From the NCBI GenBank assembly GCA_036489885.1, contig DASXEW010000001.1, positions 496,001 to 560,000 on the forward strand: a stretch of DNA of 64,000 bases. The letters run 5' to 3'. Every line of letters starts with the position of its first letter. The stretch's first letter is position 1. The position numbers and the translations under genes were made by a program. Below the pieces are notes generated by a model. It saw nothing but the letters and a program-made list of their open reading frames with translations, was not told the origin of the DNA and made no database searches. Below are positions 16,515 through 27,700 of this stretch, piece after piece. Origin of the DNA: Candidatus Baltobacteraceae bacterium (lineage in GTDB: Bacteria > Vulcanimicrobiota > Vulcanimicrobiia > Vulcanimicrobiales > Vulcanimicrobiaceae).

Positions 16515-17276
16515 ATGGCGTACGAGTTGACGATTCTGCAGCAAGGCTATCCGGGGAAGAGCGTTTATCACGGCGGGTTGGGATGGAGTACCGTTGCACT
16601 CGTGCGCGATGGGAAGCACAACGTGCTGCTCGATACGGGGCATTATATGCACCGCGACGTTCTTGCGAAGCGGCTGTCGGATGCCGGACTTGATTTCGGC
16701 GACATAACGGCTGTCGCGATCACGCACTCGCATTGGGATCATTGCGTCAACTTTGCGATGTTTCCGAAGGCCGAGATTTTTATCGGCGATGCGGAGCTGA
16801 AGTGGGCGGCGGAACAACCGATCGGAAAATATCCGATTGCGGAGTTTCACGTCGAGAAGCTGTTGACGTACAAGAACGTGTCGCGGATTGGGGACGGGGA
16901 CGTCATCGTGCCTGGGATCGAAGCGGTTGCTACGCCCGGGCACACGCCCGGGCACATGGCCTACGTCGCGCAGGGCGCGCGCGGCGAGTACATCTACACC
17001 GGTGACGCGATCAAGAATGGGGCGGAGCTGTGCTCGCAGCGTGTCGACATGACGCTCGACCTCGCGCGCAGCGAGGAGACGATCCGTCGCGTGCGCGAAC
17101 GGGCCGCTTCGAATCCCCAGAACGTGATCGTGTTCGGCCACGACCGCTGCTGCAGTTTCGACGGGTCGCACGTCCACGAGCGCGAGCCGCTGCGATGCGC
17201 CCTGACGGCTCGTCTGGGGGAAGGCTTCGACGAGTTGACGACCTTCGATCTCACGCGTTTGGGGGTCACGGCGTGA
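16515..17276 (+). CDS. MBL-fold metallo-hydrolase (lactonase-like)
   Basis: A 253-residue metallo-beta-lactamase-fold hydrolase of the AhlA/N-acyl-homoserine-lactonase type. The di-metal motif HxHxDH is H71-S-H73-W-D75-H76, followed by the third-site PGHTPGH segment, the TGDA bridging Asp and a late FGHD His. Length is typical of lactonases and related esterases of the subgroup. No signal peptide is visible. The TGA stop overlaps the GTG start of the following gene (GTGA), which suggests the two enzymes act in one short pathway, perhaps on a sugar lactone or ester. The substrate is not determinable; a quorum-quenching role should not be assumed. Confidence 0.88.
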   Translation: MAYELTILQQGYPGKSVYHGGLGWSTVALVRDGKHNVLLDTGHYMHRDVLAKRLSDAGLDFGDITAVAITHSHWDHCVNFAMFPKAEIFIGDAELKWAAEQPIGKYPIAEFHVEKLLTYKNVSRIGDGDVIVPGIEAVATPGHTPGHMAYVAQGARGEYIYTGDAIKNGAELCSQRVDMTLDLARSEETIRRVRERAASNPQNVIVFGHDRCCSFDGSHVHEREPLRCALTARLGEGFDELTTFDLTRLGVTA

Positions 17277-18103
17277 AATTAGCCTACACGATCGTCACGC
17301 CTGAAGTGACGCGCATGCCGATGGCGTGGATAGGCGATCACGCGACGATTCTTCCGGCGCTGGCGAAGATGGGTTACGACGGAGTCGAGCTGCAAACGCG
17401 CGACCCCGCCGCGTTCGATACCGTCGCATTCGAGAAGAAGGTGAAGGATGCGGGCCTCGTCATCTGCGCCGTCTCGACCGGCGTCATCGGTGAGACCGAC
17501 AACATGTATTTCATGTCGCCGGAACCCGAGTTGCGCAAACGCGCGATCGAACGTTATAAGACCGTCATCGATCTGGCGGCGCGTTACGGTGTCGATTCGA
17601 GCATCGGACGTTTTCGCGGACAAGCAAAGTGGGCGCCGGATCGAAAGACCGGAGTCGGTTGGTTCCGCGCAGCGCTCGAAGAGCTGCTTCCGTACGCCGA
17701 GCGTCAAGGCGTCAAGATCGTTCTCGAGCCGCAGCATCCGTACAATCTCGACACGCTCAACACACTCAAAGAAACCGTCGAGTTCATAAGATCGTTCAAC
17801 GCGAAGAATCTTACGTTCGAAGCCGACATTCATCACCAAGGTCTGGTTGAGAAAAGTATTCCGGCTGCGCTCGTGTACGGGATGCTAAGCGGTTACATGA
17901 CGTTCGTGCAAGTGAGCGATGCGAATCGTCTTCCGCCCGGACTCGGCATCTTCAATTGGGTCGACGTTTTCGAAACATTGCGGGCCGTTGGATACGACGG
18001 ATGGATCTCGGTCGAGTGCAAACAGTTCCCGGATGGCGAGCGCTGCGCGAGTTATTGCCACGGATTTCTGAGCAACGTGATGAATCTGCCGGCGCTTTCC
18101 TGA
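17273..18103 (+). CDS. Sugar phosphate isomerase/epimerase-like TIM barrel
   Basis: A 276-residue xylose-isomerase-like TIM barrel (AP endonuclease 2 superfamily). The expected divalent-metal ligands are plausible in IVLEPQHPY, LTFEADIHHQG, FVQVSDANR and WISVECKQF. The N-terminal strand KLAYTIVTPE and the Gly-Tyr-Asp-Gly-Val-Glu segment after the first helix are standard for this superfamily. The start is the GTG at 17273, which overlaps the lactonase-like stop; the longer open frame upstream is that gene read out of frame. Members isomerise or epimerise sugars, inosose or hydroxypyruvate. The pairing with a lactonase-like hydrolase suggests carbohydrate or polyol breakdown. Confidence 0.85.
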   Translation: MKLAYTIVTPEVTRMPMAWIGDHATILPALAKMGYDGVELQTRDPAAFDTVAFEKKVKDAGLVICAVSTGVIGETDNMYFMSPEPELRKRAIERYKTVIDLAARYGVDSSIGRFRGQAKWAPDRKTGVGWFRAALEELLPYAERQGVKIVLEPQHPYNLDTLNTLKETVEFIRSFNAKNLTFEADIHHQGLVEKSIPAALVYGMLSGYMTFVQVSDANRLPPGLGIFNWVDVFETLRAVGYDGWISVECKQFPDGERCASYCHGFLSNVMNLPALS

Positions 18104-18306
18104 GCACGTCAGACCTGTGCCCCGAAGCACAAAACTCCTTGTAAAAGCCTCGTAAGCAAGCGTGCGAACGTAATAGATTGGTAAGTCGACAAGGAAGCGC
18201 TACCGTCCTCAAGTAGCTACCGTTCAGGTCGCTGTCCGCTCGAACGTATGTCGCTGCGTACGAACGGTTTTCCGAGGTCTTAATAGTTATTTTCAACGGC
18301 ACGTCG
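18104..18306. other. Intergenic region upstream of the autotransporter operon
   Basis: About 200 bases without a credible gene. An AT-rich patch with TTAATAGTTAT about 20 bases before the GTG start of the first lipoprotein could be a -10 region. I see no clear -35, riboswitch or terminator, but this is where the promoter of the lipoprotein-autotransporter operon should be. Confidence 0.4.
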
Positions 18307-20040
18307 GTGAGAACCGCGTTCGGGACGTTCGTGCTGCTGTTGAGCGCGGGCGCTTTTGTCGCGTGCGGCGGCGGCGGCGGAAGTTCATACGCAGTTCCCG
18401 CGCAGCAAGTTACTGCATGTCCAGGCGGCTTCAGCGGCACGGCACCGACCTGCACGCAACAATCAGCGAACAATCAATTCACGCCGATCTCGAGCGCGAC
18501 AAGCGTTCCGCTTCCAACCGTTGCATCGTTCGGTGGAACGATGGTGGTGCCGCCTGCAGCGATCGCGGCACCGATCACGATCGGCCTCGACGTCAATGCA
18601 CCGGCCGGCATCACGCCGCTTCTGCATCGTCGTGGTTTGAGTACGTATCGTCATCCGCTCGACTCGGGTGGATTGACGCCGGTTCTGTACATCACGCTCA
18701 CTGCAAGCGGCGCAGTGACGTTCACGGGCTATCCGGGATTCACGATCACGTTGCCCGCGTCGTTGCAAACGCAGGGACCTTTTTATTTAGCGCAGCTCGA
18801 GAACAACGCGTGGACGACGGTCGCCGGACCGGCCGACGTCAGCAATGGCGCAGTCGCGTTTCCGATGGACGCGACCGGCTCGCTTTCGATCCCGGCCAAC
18901 GGCACCGTCTACTTCGCGCTCTACACCGGCGGCGTTGCACCGACGTCGTCACCGAGCGTTGCTCCAAGCAGCGTAGCGACACCGACTCCGAGCAGCAGCA
19001 GTACGCCGACACCCGGCGCGACGCCGACACCAATAGCAAGCGGCACGACGACAGCGACTCCGACCGCCGCTCCGACGACGACCTTGACGCCTGCGCCGAC
19101 TCCCACACCGGGTGGGACGGGCACGCCGATCGCGACGCCGACCCCGAACCCGACGCCGACCCATACAGCGACGCCGACGCCAACTCCAACTCCGACGACG
19201 ACGCCGGCCCCAACGCCGACGCCGATCCCAACGCCGACCGCGACCGCAACACCGACGCCAAGCCCGACGACGACACCGACGCTGGCTCCGACAGCGACGC
19301 CGGGCACGCCGACTCCAACGCCGACTGCGTTCCCAACGACCACACCCACGGCCACACCGACACCGGGTGGCGGCGGACAAACCGTCACTTCGTTCTCGTT
19401 TGGGACGCTTCCGAGCGGAAGTGCCGGTACGTCGGAGACCAATCAGCTTCTGAACTTCAAGGCGTTCAATTCCAGCAACGCACAGGTCAACAGTGGGTTC
19501 GCGAATTCCGTGACGGTCACGAGCAGCGATCCGTCAACGACGCTCTCAGTCAACGGCGGAGCTGCAAGTCAATCCGTTACGTTGACGTCAGGCACGCAAC
19601 AGCTCGCCCTCAACTATACGGGTATAGCGGTCAATCCGGTGACGCTCACCGCGAGTGCGACCAGCGCAACGACGCAAACGGCGAGTTTCTCGCCCTCGCT
19701 CTCTTCAATCGTGTACTCCGGTCCCGTTAACAGTTCGAGCAATCCGGAGATCGATCTCTACGCGACGAGCGGAACCGGCTCGACGTTTACGTTCACCGCG
19801 TCGCAAGCGGGCTGGACCGGCACCACCTACGGTAACTTGCTCATCGGCACAATTCCGGCGAGCGGCACGTGCAGCAATTTCGCGACGATCACACAGCCAT
19901 CGTCGGATTCGTCGTCAACTTACACGGTAACGGCGATAGGGTCACCGTCGGTGGGCTCCTGCACGATTGGGCTCGGTGGGTTCAGCTCGAACATCACGGT
20001 GACGATCACCTACTCCACCTTCGGAGTGACACTGCATTGA
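18307..20040 (+). CDS. Pro/Thr-rich lipoprotein, first gene of autotransporter operon
   Basis: A 577-residue predicted lipoprotein that I do not recognise as a named family. The GTG start gives a signal peptide with lipobox ending at C20 (GAFVAC), followed by a Gly-rich linker. Residues about 30-210 look like a beta-rich domain. Residues about 215-355 are a long Pro-Thr/Ala low-complexity stalk (18949-19374). The last 220 residues are Ser/Thr-rich with beta-sandwich character and a possible disulphide pair (GTCSNF and GSCTIG). The architecture, a globular head on a PT stalk anchored by lipid, fits a surface protein. Its TGA stop overlaps the TTG start of the next gene, so the three genes to 45277 are probably one operon. 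Confidence 0.72.
   Translation: MRTAFGTFVLLLSAGAFVACGGGGGSSYAVPAQQVTACPGGFSGTAPTCTQQSANNQFTPISSATSVPLPTVASFGGTMVVPPAAIAAPITIGLDVNAPAGITPLLHRRGLSTYRHPLDSGGLTPVLYITLTASGAVTFTGYPGFTITLPASLQTQGPFYLAQLENNAWTTVAGPADVSNGAVAFPMDATGSLSIPANGTVYFALYTGGVAPTSSPSVAPSSVATPTPSSSSTPTPGATPTPIASGTTTATPTAAPTTTLTPAPTPTPGGTGTPIATPTPNPTPTHTATPTPTPTPTTTPAPTPTPIPTPTATATPTPSPTTTPTLAPTATPGTPTPTPTAFPTTTPTATPTPGGGGQTVTSFSFGTLPSGSAGTSETNQLLNFKAFNSSNAQVNSGFANSVTVTSSDPSTTLSVNGGAASQSVTLTSGTQQLALNYTGIAVNPVTLTASATSATTQTASFSPSLSSIVYSGPVNSSSNPEIDLYATSGTGSTFTFTASQAGWTGTTYGNLLIGTIPASGTCSNFATITQPSSDSSSTYTVTAIGSPSVGSCTIGLGGFSSNITVTITYSTFGVTLH
18949..19374 (+). repeat. Pro-Thr dipeptide repeat tract
   Basis: Roughly 140 codons dominated by alternating Pro and Thr/Ala, with short tandem units such as CCGACGCCG at the DNA level. 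It encodes an extended, probably stiff and possibly glycosylated linker inside the lipoprotein. Length may vary between strains by slippage. Confidence 0.85.
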
Positions 20041-21707
20041 GCACTTTGCATGCGCGCATCGCCATGATCGCATTTGCAATGCTTGCGGCTTTTGCCGCCG
20101 GCTGCGGCGGCGGCGGCAGTGTTCTTTCAGGCTTGACGAATGGTGGCGGCAGCACGGGCGGTAACGGTAGTGGCGGCAGTCAGCCGAAATCTGGTTTCTA
20201 CCTTCATATAGTCATCCCGGCCACGGGCGGCTCGTCACAGAGCGAACGGCGCCGTCCGAAGTATATTTCATCGTCAACGACACAGCTCGCTTACTCGGTC
20301 GACGGAAATGTCCAGACGCCGATCTCGCTGGTTCCTTCGACGAATACCGATTGCGCCGCAGGGCCACCGGTCACGTGCACCGTCCCGTTTAGCATTGCGC
20401 CGGGCAACCACACGTTTTCATTCACCCTCGAAGACGCGAGCAACAATCCGCTCTCCGGTGCGACGAATGTCTCTTATACGGTCGTTGCCGGAAATGCGAA
20501 TACGCTGAACCTGACGTTGGGCGGAATCGTCGCTTCCGTCGTCGTGCAGTCGCAGACGGCGAACGCGAGCCGTATGACGGGCAGCGCGAGCAACGGCTTC
20601 CAAATCTACGGTAACACGGCCGTGCAATTTGCCGTCGTGCTCGAGGATGCCGACGGCAATACGATCGTCGGCGCGATGCCGTCGCCCTCGATCGCACCGT
20701 CGCCGACGGCGTCGTTCGCGCTCGCGACGCCGTCGCCGGGCACGAACGTCTGGACGCTGACCTCATCATACAGTGCAACGAATCCGGCGCTTTCGTCGAA
20801 CACGAGCCTGACAATCGTAGCGACGCCGGTGCCGAGTAGCGGACCGACGACGGCGTTTACCGAGACCGTGCAGCTTCAGCTCTATCAGCCGTGGATATTC
20901 GTGCTGAATTCCGGCGGCGGCGGCTCCGTCACAGCGTACGACGAGCAAGGAAATCAGAAAACGCTCTCACCGGCGTTCACCGTGAGCACGCCGCAAGGCA
21001 TCGCAATCGACAACAGTACGGATACGACCGATACCCATGAGGGTGACATCTACGTTACGAACGTCGGCGGCCCATCGGTCAAGGCGTACGTTCCGCCCTC
21101 GACGGCAACGACGCTCCCGGGAGCGTTCGTAGGAATAGCGTCACCAGGACCGGTTGTTTACGATCCGCACAACGATCAGTTGTATCTCGCGAATCTGGCA
21201 GCCAGTGGTCAGACGATGGAGGCATACGCGAGCGGCGGCACGGCGGGCGCGGGCTTCTCGACGATTTCGAATATCGCGAATGCGACGGCGCTGGCGTACG
21301 ACTCTGTGGACAACTACATTTTCTTAGCGTCGGGTACCGGCAACAAGATTTACGAATTCACCGAAGCTGGAGGCGCCGGAACCACGGCGTCGTGGACGAC
21401 GTCGCTTAGCAATCCGAGCGGACTGGCGTACGATCCGAATTGGGGCTGGATATTCGCGGCCAACAAAGGCTCGAGCGCGATCACTGCGTACAACACGAGC
21501 GGCGCCGCACAATCGTTGTCCGGATTCTCAGTGTCGTCGCCGACGGCGATGGTCTTTGATTCGCACTCGAAAACGTTTTATGTCCTGACTTCGACTGGGA
21601 TGAAGGCGTTCACGGAGACATCAACGACGGGCACCGTTTCGGCGGCCTCGCTCTCAGGAACGTTCCCGAATTTGAACACGCCCACGGAGATGATTCTCGT
21701 CCCGTGA
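20037..21707 (+). CDS. Beta-propeller-like lipoprotein, second gene of autotransporter operon
   Basis: A 556-residue predicted lipoprotein. From the TTG at 20037, which overlaps the previous stop (TTGA), a short signal peptide leads to an AAGC lipobox with C23, then a Gly/Ser linker. ATG at 20064 is an alternative start that would lose the N-terminal His/Arg. Residues about 60-290 look like two or three immunoglobulin-like beta domains (CAAG and VTCTVPF could form a disulphide). Residues about 295-550 contain NHL/SMP-30-like propeller blades: QGIAIDNS, GPVVYDPHNDQLYLAN, ATALAYDSVDNYIFLA, SGLAYDPNWGWIFAAN and TAMVFDSHSKTFYVL. Its stop overlaps the autotransporter start. A role in anchoring or displaying the giant protein is possible but unproven. 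Confidence 0.75.
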   Translation: MSTLHARIAMIAFAMLAAFAAGCGGGGSVLSGLTNGGGSTGGNGSGGSQPKSGFYLHIVIPATGGSSQSERRRPKYISSSTTQLAYSVDGNVQTPISLVPSTNTDCAAGPPVTCTVPFSIAPGNHTFSFTLEDASNNPLSGATNVSYTVVAGNANTLNLTLGGIVASVVVQSQTANASRMTGSASNGFQIYGNTAVQFAVVLEDADGNTIVGAMPSPSIAPSPTASFALATPSPGTNVWTLTSSYSATNPALSSNTSLTIVATPVPSSGPTTAFTETVQLQLYQPWIFVLNSGGGGSVTAYDEQGNQKTLSPAFTVSTPQGIAIDNSTDTTDTHEGDIYVTNVGGPSVKAYVPPSTATTLPGAFVGIASPGPVVYDPHNDQLYLANLAASGQTMEAYASGGTAGAGFSTISNIANATALAYDSVDNYIFLASGTGNKIYEFTEAGGAGTTASWTTSLSNPSGLAYDPNWGWIFAANKGSSAITAYNTSGAAQSLSGFSVSSPTAMVFDSHSKTFYVLTSTGMKAFTETSTTGTVSAASLSGTFPNLNTPTEMILVP

Positions 21708-24700
21708 TGTTGTCGCGCTTCGTCCGGCTTGTCTCGGCGTGCGCACTCGCGCTTCCGCTATATATGTCATTGGCGGCGACGCACGCGCGCGCAGCTACGT
21801 GTACGCTCACACCGAGCGGCGGCAGCTACATCGTCAACTGTTCGAGCAGCTCGACCACGCCGACAGTCCCCGGTCCACAGACAAACGGTTCGCAAAACGA
21901 CATCTCCAATGGTGGCGGTGGTAGCAACGGCCGCGACGGCGCGCTCTTTGTTTCGCCGGATTCCGGCGGTGGTGGCGGCAACGGTGGAACGTTAACCGCA
22001 TCGTTCCCCACAATCAGCGGCGTGATTTTCCCGAGCAGCGGCAACGGCATCAATTTTCAAACCAACGGCGGCAATGGTGGTTCGGGCGGCGATTGGTATG
22101 GCGGCGGCGGCGGAGCGGGCGGCGGCGGCGGCGGCAACGGTGGCAGCATCGGATCATCTATATCCTCGCCTCTGTTCACACCAAGTGGTCTCTCGGTTGT
22201 CACTGCAAACGATGGAGCATACGGCGTTTTCGCGCAAAGCGCAGGCGGCGTCGGCGGCTCGGGTGGAGACGGCGACGGTTTCACCGGAGGCGGCGGTAAT
22301 GGTGGTCCGGGTGGCGCGGGCGGTACCGTTTATCTCGACGTTCAAAGCAACATCTTCACGTTCGGTAACAACGCGTTCGGTATTCTCGCTGAAAGCATTG
22401 GCGGCGGCGGCGGTAACGGCGGCGGCGGCTTCAGTTTATTTTATGGAAGCGGCGGTTCCGGCAACCAAGCGCAAGCAGGCAGCGATGTTGCGCTAACACT
22501 CGGAAGCGGCGGGTCGGTGTTCACCGCGGGTACAAGCTCGTACGGAATTCTCGCGCAAAGCGTCGGCGGATTCGGTGGTGCGGGCGGAAGTCTCGACGGT
22601 ATCGTCAGCTTCGGCGGCGACGGAAGCAACGGCGGTTCCGGCGGCAACGTAACCGTCACGACGCAGAGCGGCACGTCGATCGCGACGCAGGGCGATTATG
22701 CATATGGACTCGTCGCGCAATCGATTGGCGGCGGCGGCGGTTCAGGCGGATCGAGCGGCGCGATTTACGACCAGGGCGGAAGTGGTAGCGCGGGTGGCGC
22801 CGGTTCGAACGTTACCGTTACAAACAACGGTTCAATTTCCACGCTCGGACAAGTCGCAAAAGGCATTCTTGCACAAAGCATCGGCGGGCATGGCGGCGAC
22901 GGTGGTAGCGCAACCGGTCTCGCGTCGCTGGGCGGCAACGGTAGCTCGACGAGCGGTGCAGGCAACGTTTCCGTTACGAATAGCGGCAGTATTACGACGC
23001 ACACGTACACCGGCGTCGCCAGCAACGGTTTGTTTGGTGCGCAAGCAATCTTCGCGCAGTCGGTTGGCGGTGGCGGCGGAAATGGTGGCACGTCAGGCGG
23101 TTGGCTAGAGTCGATCGGCGGAACCGGCGGCGCGGGCGGTGATGGTGGAACCGTCAACGTTACGAACAGCGGCAATCTTACGACGTACGCAAGCGATTCC
23201 GCGGGGATCTTCGCGCAGTCCGTCGGCGGTGGCGGCGGCAACGGTGGTGGTTCACTCGCCGCAGGTTTTGGATCGACGCTTGCGATTGGTGGAAGTGGCG
23301 GCAGCGGCGGCCAAGGTCAAACCGTCACCGTCAATTTGGATGGCGGCAACATCAATACCGGTTACGGCGGCGAAGCCGATCGTTCAAACGGAGTCGTTGC
23401 GCAATCGGTTGGTGGCGGCGGTGGCAACGGCGGCTACGCAATCTCAGTGTCGGTTGGATCGATTGCTGCGGCATTCGCGCTCGGCGGCAGTGGCGGCAGT
23501 GGCGGCGCCGGTGGAAATGTCATCATCACGAGCAACGGCACGCTCGGTTCAATTACGACAGACGGTTATCAATCGAACGGAATTCTTGCACAATCGGTCG
23601 GCGGTGGTGGCGGCAACGGCGGCATGGCGGTCGCGGCGAGCGTTGGTCTCGTCAGCGGTGCGTTCGGTGTCGGTGGTGGCGGCGGCAGCGGCGGTGGCGC
23701 GGGCGTCGTCAATGTAACTAGCGACAACAACATCACGACGTACGGCAGCGACTCGATCGGAATCGTTGCGCAAAGCATCGGTGGCGGCGGCGGCAACGGC
23801 GGCGAGAGCATCGCCGCGAGCGCAAGCCTCGCAGGCGTCAGTGCTGCGGTCGGCGGGAGCGGTGGCAGCGGCGGAAATGCAAGCTACGTCAACGTCGGTA
23901 GCACCGGTAACATTCATACCTACGGTACGGACTCAACTGGAATTCTCGCGCAAAGCGTCGGCGGCGGCGGCGGCAATGGCGGCTACGCCGTTGGTGCAAC
24001 GCTTGCGGGAATCGCTGGCGCAGCATTCGGAGTCGGCGGCAGCGGCGGCAGCGGCGGCAGCTCAAGCGTCGTCACGGTTTCCAATTACGGCAACATCACA
24101 ACCGGCGGGTCCGGCGCAACCGGCATCATCGCGCAATCAATCGGCGGCGGCGGCGGCAACGGCGGATTCAGCGTCGCGGGTGCGCTCTCGCTCGCCGGCA
24201 ATGCATCGCTCGCGGTCGGCGGTAACGGAAGCAATGCGGGGAGTGCCGGCGCAGTTTCGGTTTCGAACAGCAACGACACGATCAGCACGACCGGCGACAA
24301 CTCGAACGGAATCTTTGCGCAAAGTCTCGGCGGTAGCGGCGGCAACGGCGGCTTCAGCATCGCGGGCGGAATAAGCGGCGGCGCAACACTGACCGGTTCG
24401 GTCGGTGGCAGCGGCGGCACCGGCGGCGATGCCAATACGGTCACCGTCTATAGCGGGAACTCGTCGTTGAGCATGGCGACGATCAATACGCAAGGTTCCA
24501 ATTCATCCGGCATCGTTGCGCAGTCGGTTGGCGGTGGCGGCGGTAACGGCGGGTTTGCAATTTCAGGCGCACTTTCAGGCGGTGCTGCGCTCGCCGGCGG
24601 AGTCGGCGGAGACGGCGGAGCCGGAAGCACTGCGTCGAGCGTCACCATCGTAAGCTATACGAACATCCAGACCGGCCTTGCCGGCAATTGCGTCGGCAAC

Positions 24701-27700
24701 CAATGCGGCTCGGATAACTCAAACGGAATTCTCGCGCAATCGATCGGTGGCGGCGGCGGTAATGGCGGCTTTAGCGTCGCGGGTAGCGGCGGAGTTGATT
24801 TCGCCGGCGGCGTTGGTATCGGCGGCGGCAGCGGATCGGGCGGGACTGCAAGTTCTGTTTACGTTGCGAACACCGGCAACATCACGACGTACGGAAATAA
24901 CTCGAACGGAATTCTCGCGCAATCGATCGGTGGCGGCGGCGGTAACGGCGGATTCAGTATTGCAGGTTCGCTTTCGGCCGGCGCTGCGGCCGGTGTAAGC
25001 ATCGGCGGTTCGGGTGGGTCAGGCGGTCAAGCAAATTACGTCTCAGTGTCGAGCAACGGAAATATCGCGACGACCGGCAACGATTCGATCGGCATCGAGG
25101 CCCAGTCGATCGGCGGCGGCGGCGGTAACGGCGGGTTCAGCGTTGCTGCGGGATTGGGCGGCAGTGTCGGCGCCGGTATTTCGCTCGGCGGAAGCGGAGC
25201 GGGCGGCGCAACTGCTGGTTCGGTCACCGTTAGCTCGAGCGGTTCCACCATTAATACAGACGGCAACGGCTCGATCGGAATTCTCGCGCAATCGATCGGC
25301 GGCGGCGGCGGTAACGGCGGCTTTAGCATCGGCGCGGGTGGCGGCGGCGACGCCGGAATCGGCGGCAGCCTCGGCGGCAGCGGCGGCGGCGGATCGAACG
25401 CAAGCTTCGTCAACGTCACGAATGGCAACTCGATTACGACGTACGGCAATTCCGCCGGCGGTATTATTGCGCAATCGATCGGCGGCGGCGGCGGTAACGG
25501 CGGATTCAGCATTGCGGGTGCCGGCGGCGATCTCGCAGCCGCTGTTTCGATCGGCGGCGGCGGCGGCAACGGCGGAACCGCTTCGACGGTTAGCGTCACG
25601 AACACGGGCTCGATCACCACGTACGGAGTCGCATCGAATGGCATCACCGCGCAATCGATCGGCGGCGGCGGCGGTAACGGTGGATGGAGTGTCGGCGGAA
25701 CGCTTTCCGCCAGCGGCGCTGCGCAATTCAGCATGGGCGGCAGCGGTGGAAGCGGGGCTGATGCAAACAACGTCACCGTCTCGAGCATCGGCAACGTCGC
25801 GACGCACGACGACAGTGCAGTTGGTATCTTCGCGCAATCGGTTGGCGGTAGTGGCGGCAACGGTGGATTCAGTATTGCAGGCGGAATTTCGGGAGGATCG
25901 AGCGCTGCGGTTTCGCTCGGAGGTTCCGGTTCCGGCGGCGCAGATGCGGGCTCCGTTCAAGTTACGAGCGTCGGAAGTATTTCCACCGGCGGTAATAACG
26001 CCGATGGCATACTTGCGCAATCGCTTGGCGGAGGCGGCGGGAATGGTGGATGGAGCGTCGCGGGCACGATTTCGAACGGCGGCGCCGCGAGCGTCAGCTT
26101 AGGTGGAACCGGCGGTGCCGGAGGCAGCGCGTCGTCAGCCGAGCTGTCGAGCAACGGCAACGTCTCGACGAGCGGTTCGAACTCTGCGGGTCTGGTTGCG
26201 CAGTCACTTGGTGGCGGCGGCGGTAACGGCGGCTTCAGCATTGCCGGTGACCTTACGAACGGCGCGACGGCTAGCGTCTCGATTGGCGGAAAAGGCGGCG
26301 CGGGAAGCGACGCGGGCATCGTGTTCCTCTCGAGCGGCACGTCGACGAATCTCGTTACGATAACTACGCAGGACGCGCAATCCGACGGTATTCTCGCGCA
26401 ATCCATCGGTGGTGGTGGCGGCAACGGCGGATTTTCAATCGCCGGATCTCTTTCGAATGGAACCTCGGCCACGGTCAGCATCGGCGGTAAAGGCGGAAGC
26501 GGTGGAACGGCTTCGTCCGTAACCGTCAGCTCGAACAGTTCAGTGATGACGGGCGGCGATCAATCCTCAGGTATCGTTGCGCAATCGATCGGTGGCGGCG
26601 GCGGTAATGGTGGCTTCAGCGTTGCCGGCGATCTCGCGAACGGAACGGCGATCGGCGTTTCACTTGGCGGCAACGGTGGAAGCGGGGGAACCGCGAGCGC
26701 GGTTACGGTCACGAGTGGCCTGGGGAGCACGCCGGTTTCGATCATAACCGGTATTGACGGTGGTGATTTCGCCGACGGAATTCTGGCGCAAAGTATCGGC
26801 GGCGGCGGCGGTAACGGAGGAATGTCCGTTGCCGGCACGATCGCGAACGGCACGTCTTTCGGCGATGCGGTCGGCTCAACAGGCGGCACGGGAAACACAA
26901 GCTCCGACGTGACCGTCACGAGCAACAGTACGATTCTGACGTTTGGCGATTCTTCGACGGGCATCGCGGCGCAATCGATCGGCGGTGGCGGCGGCAACGG
27001 CGGGATGCACGTCAAGGGCAGCATCAACGCAAAAAATGGAAGCGCTAGCGCGAGCGTTGGTTTCGGTGGCGGCGGCAGCGGTGGAAATTCCGGAACCGTA
27101 ACGGTTTCGAGCACGTCGGGAATCACGACGCAAGGCGACACGTCGGACGGCATTCTCGCGCAGTCGATCGGTGGTGGCGGCGGCTACGGCGGCATCGGTA
27201 TCACCGGACAAATCGAAAGCGCGCTCGGTGTAAGTTTCGGAAGCAGTGACAGCGGCGGCGGATCGAATGACGTCAGTGTCACGAACAGTGCGTCGATTGC
27301 GACCGGGAACGTAACGAACAGTACGGGCAATTTTTCGAACGCAATCGTCGCTCAGTCAATCGGTGGCGGCGGTGGCGAAGGCGGATTCGATATTTCCGGC
27401 GGCATCTCGGCGTCGGGCGGTGGAATAAGCGGGCTGAAAACGGCATTCGGCGCTGCAGGCGGCACCGGCGGCAACTCGGGCGATGTTACCGTTGTAAATT
27501 CGGACGGCAGCACGGCGATTTCACTCTCGACGATAGGCTCGAATGCGACCGGTATTCTCGCGCAGTCGATCGGTGGTGGCGGCGGCAACGGTGGATTCGC
27601 AGTCGCCGGAAATCTCACCAGCGGCTGGAGCCTCGGTTTAGCGATGGGCGGCAGCGGCGGTACCGGCGGCGACGCAGGATCCGTTAGCGTGACGAGCTCG

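Noticed and set aside
18104..18306. A riboswitch (for example cyclic-di-GMP type) in the leader of the autotransporter operon
   Set aside because: Looked for conserved GEMM-type segments and paired helices and found none that fit.
18839..19442. Minus-strand valine-glycine-rich frames opposite the Pro-Thr tract
   Set aside because: Shadow of the CCG/ACG dinucleotide-like repeats; no start context, and the plus-strand lipoprotein is complete.
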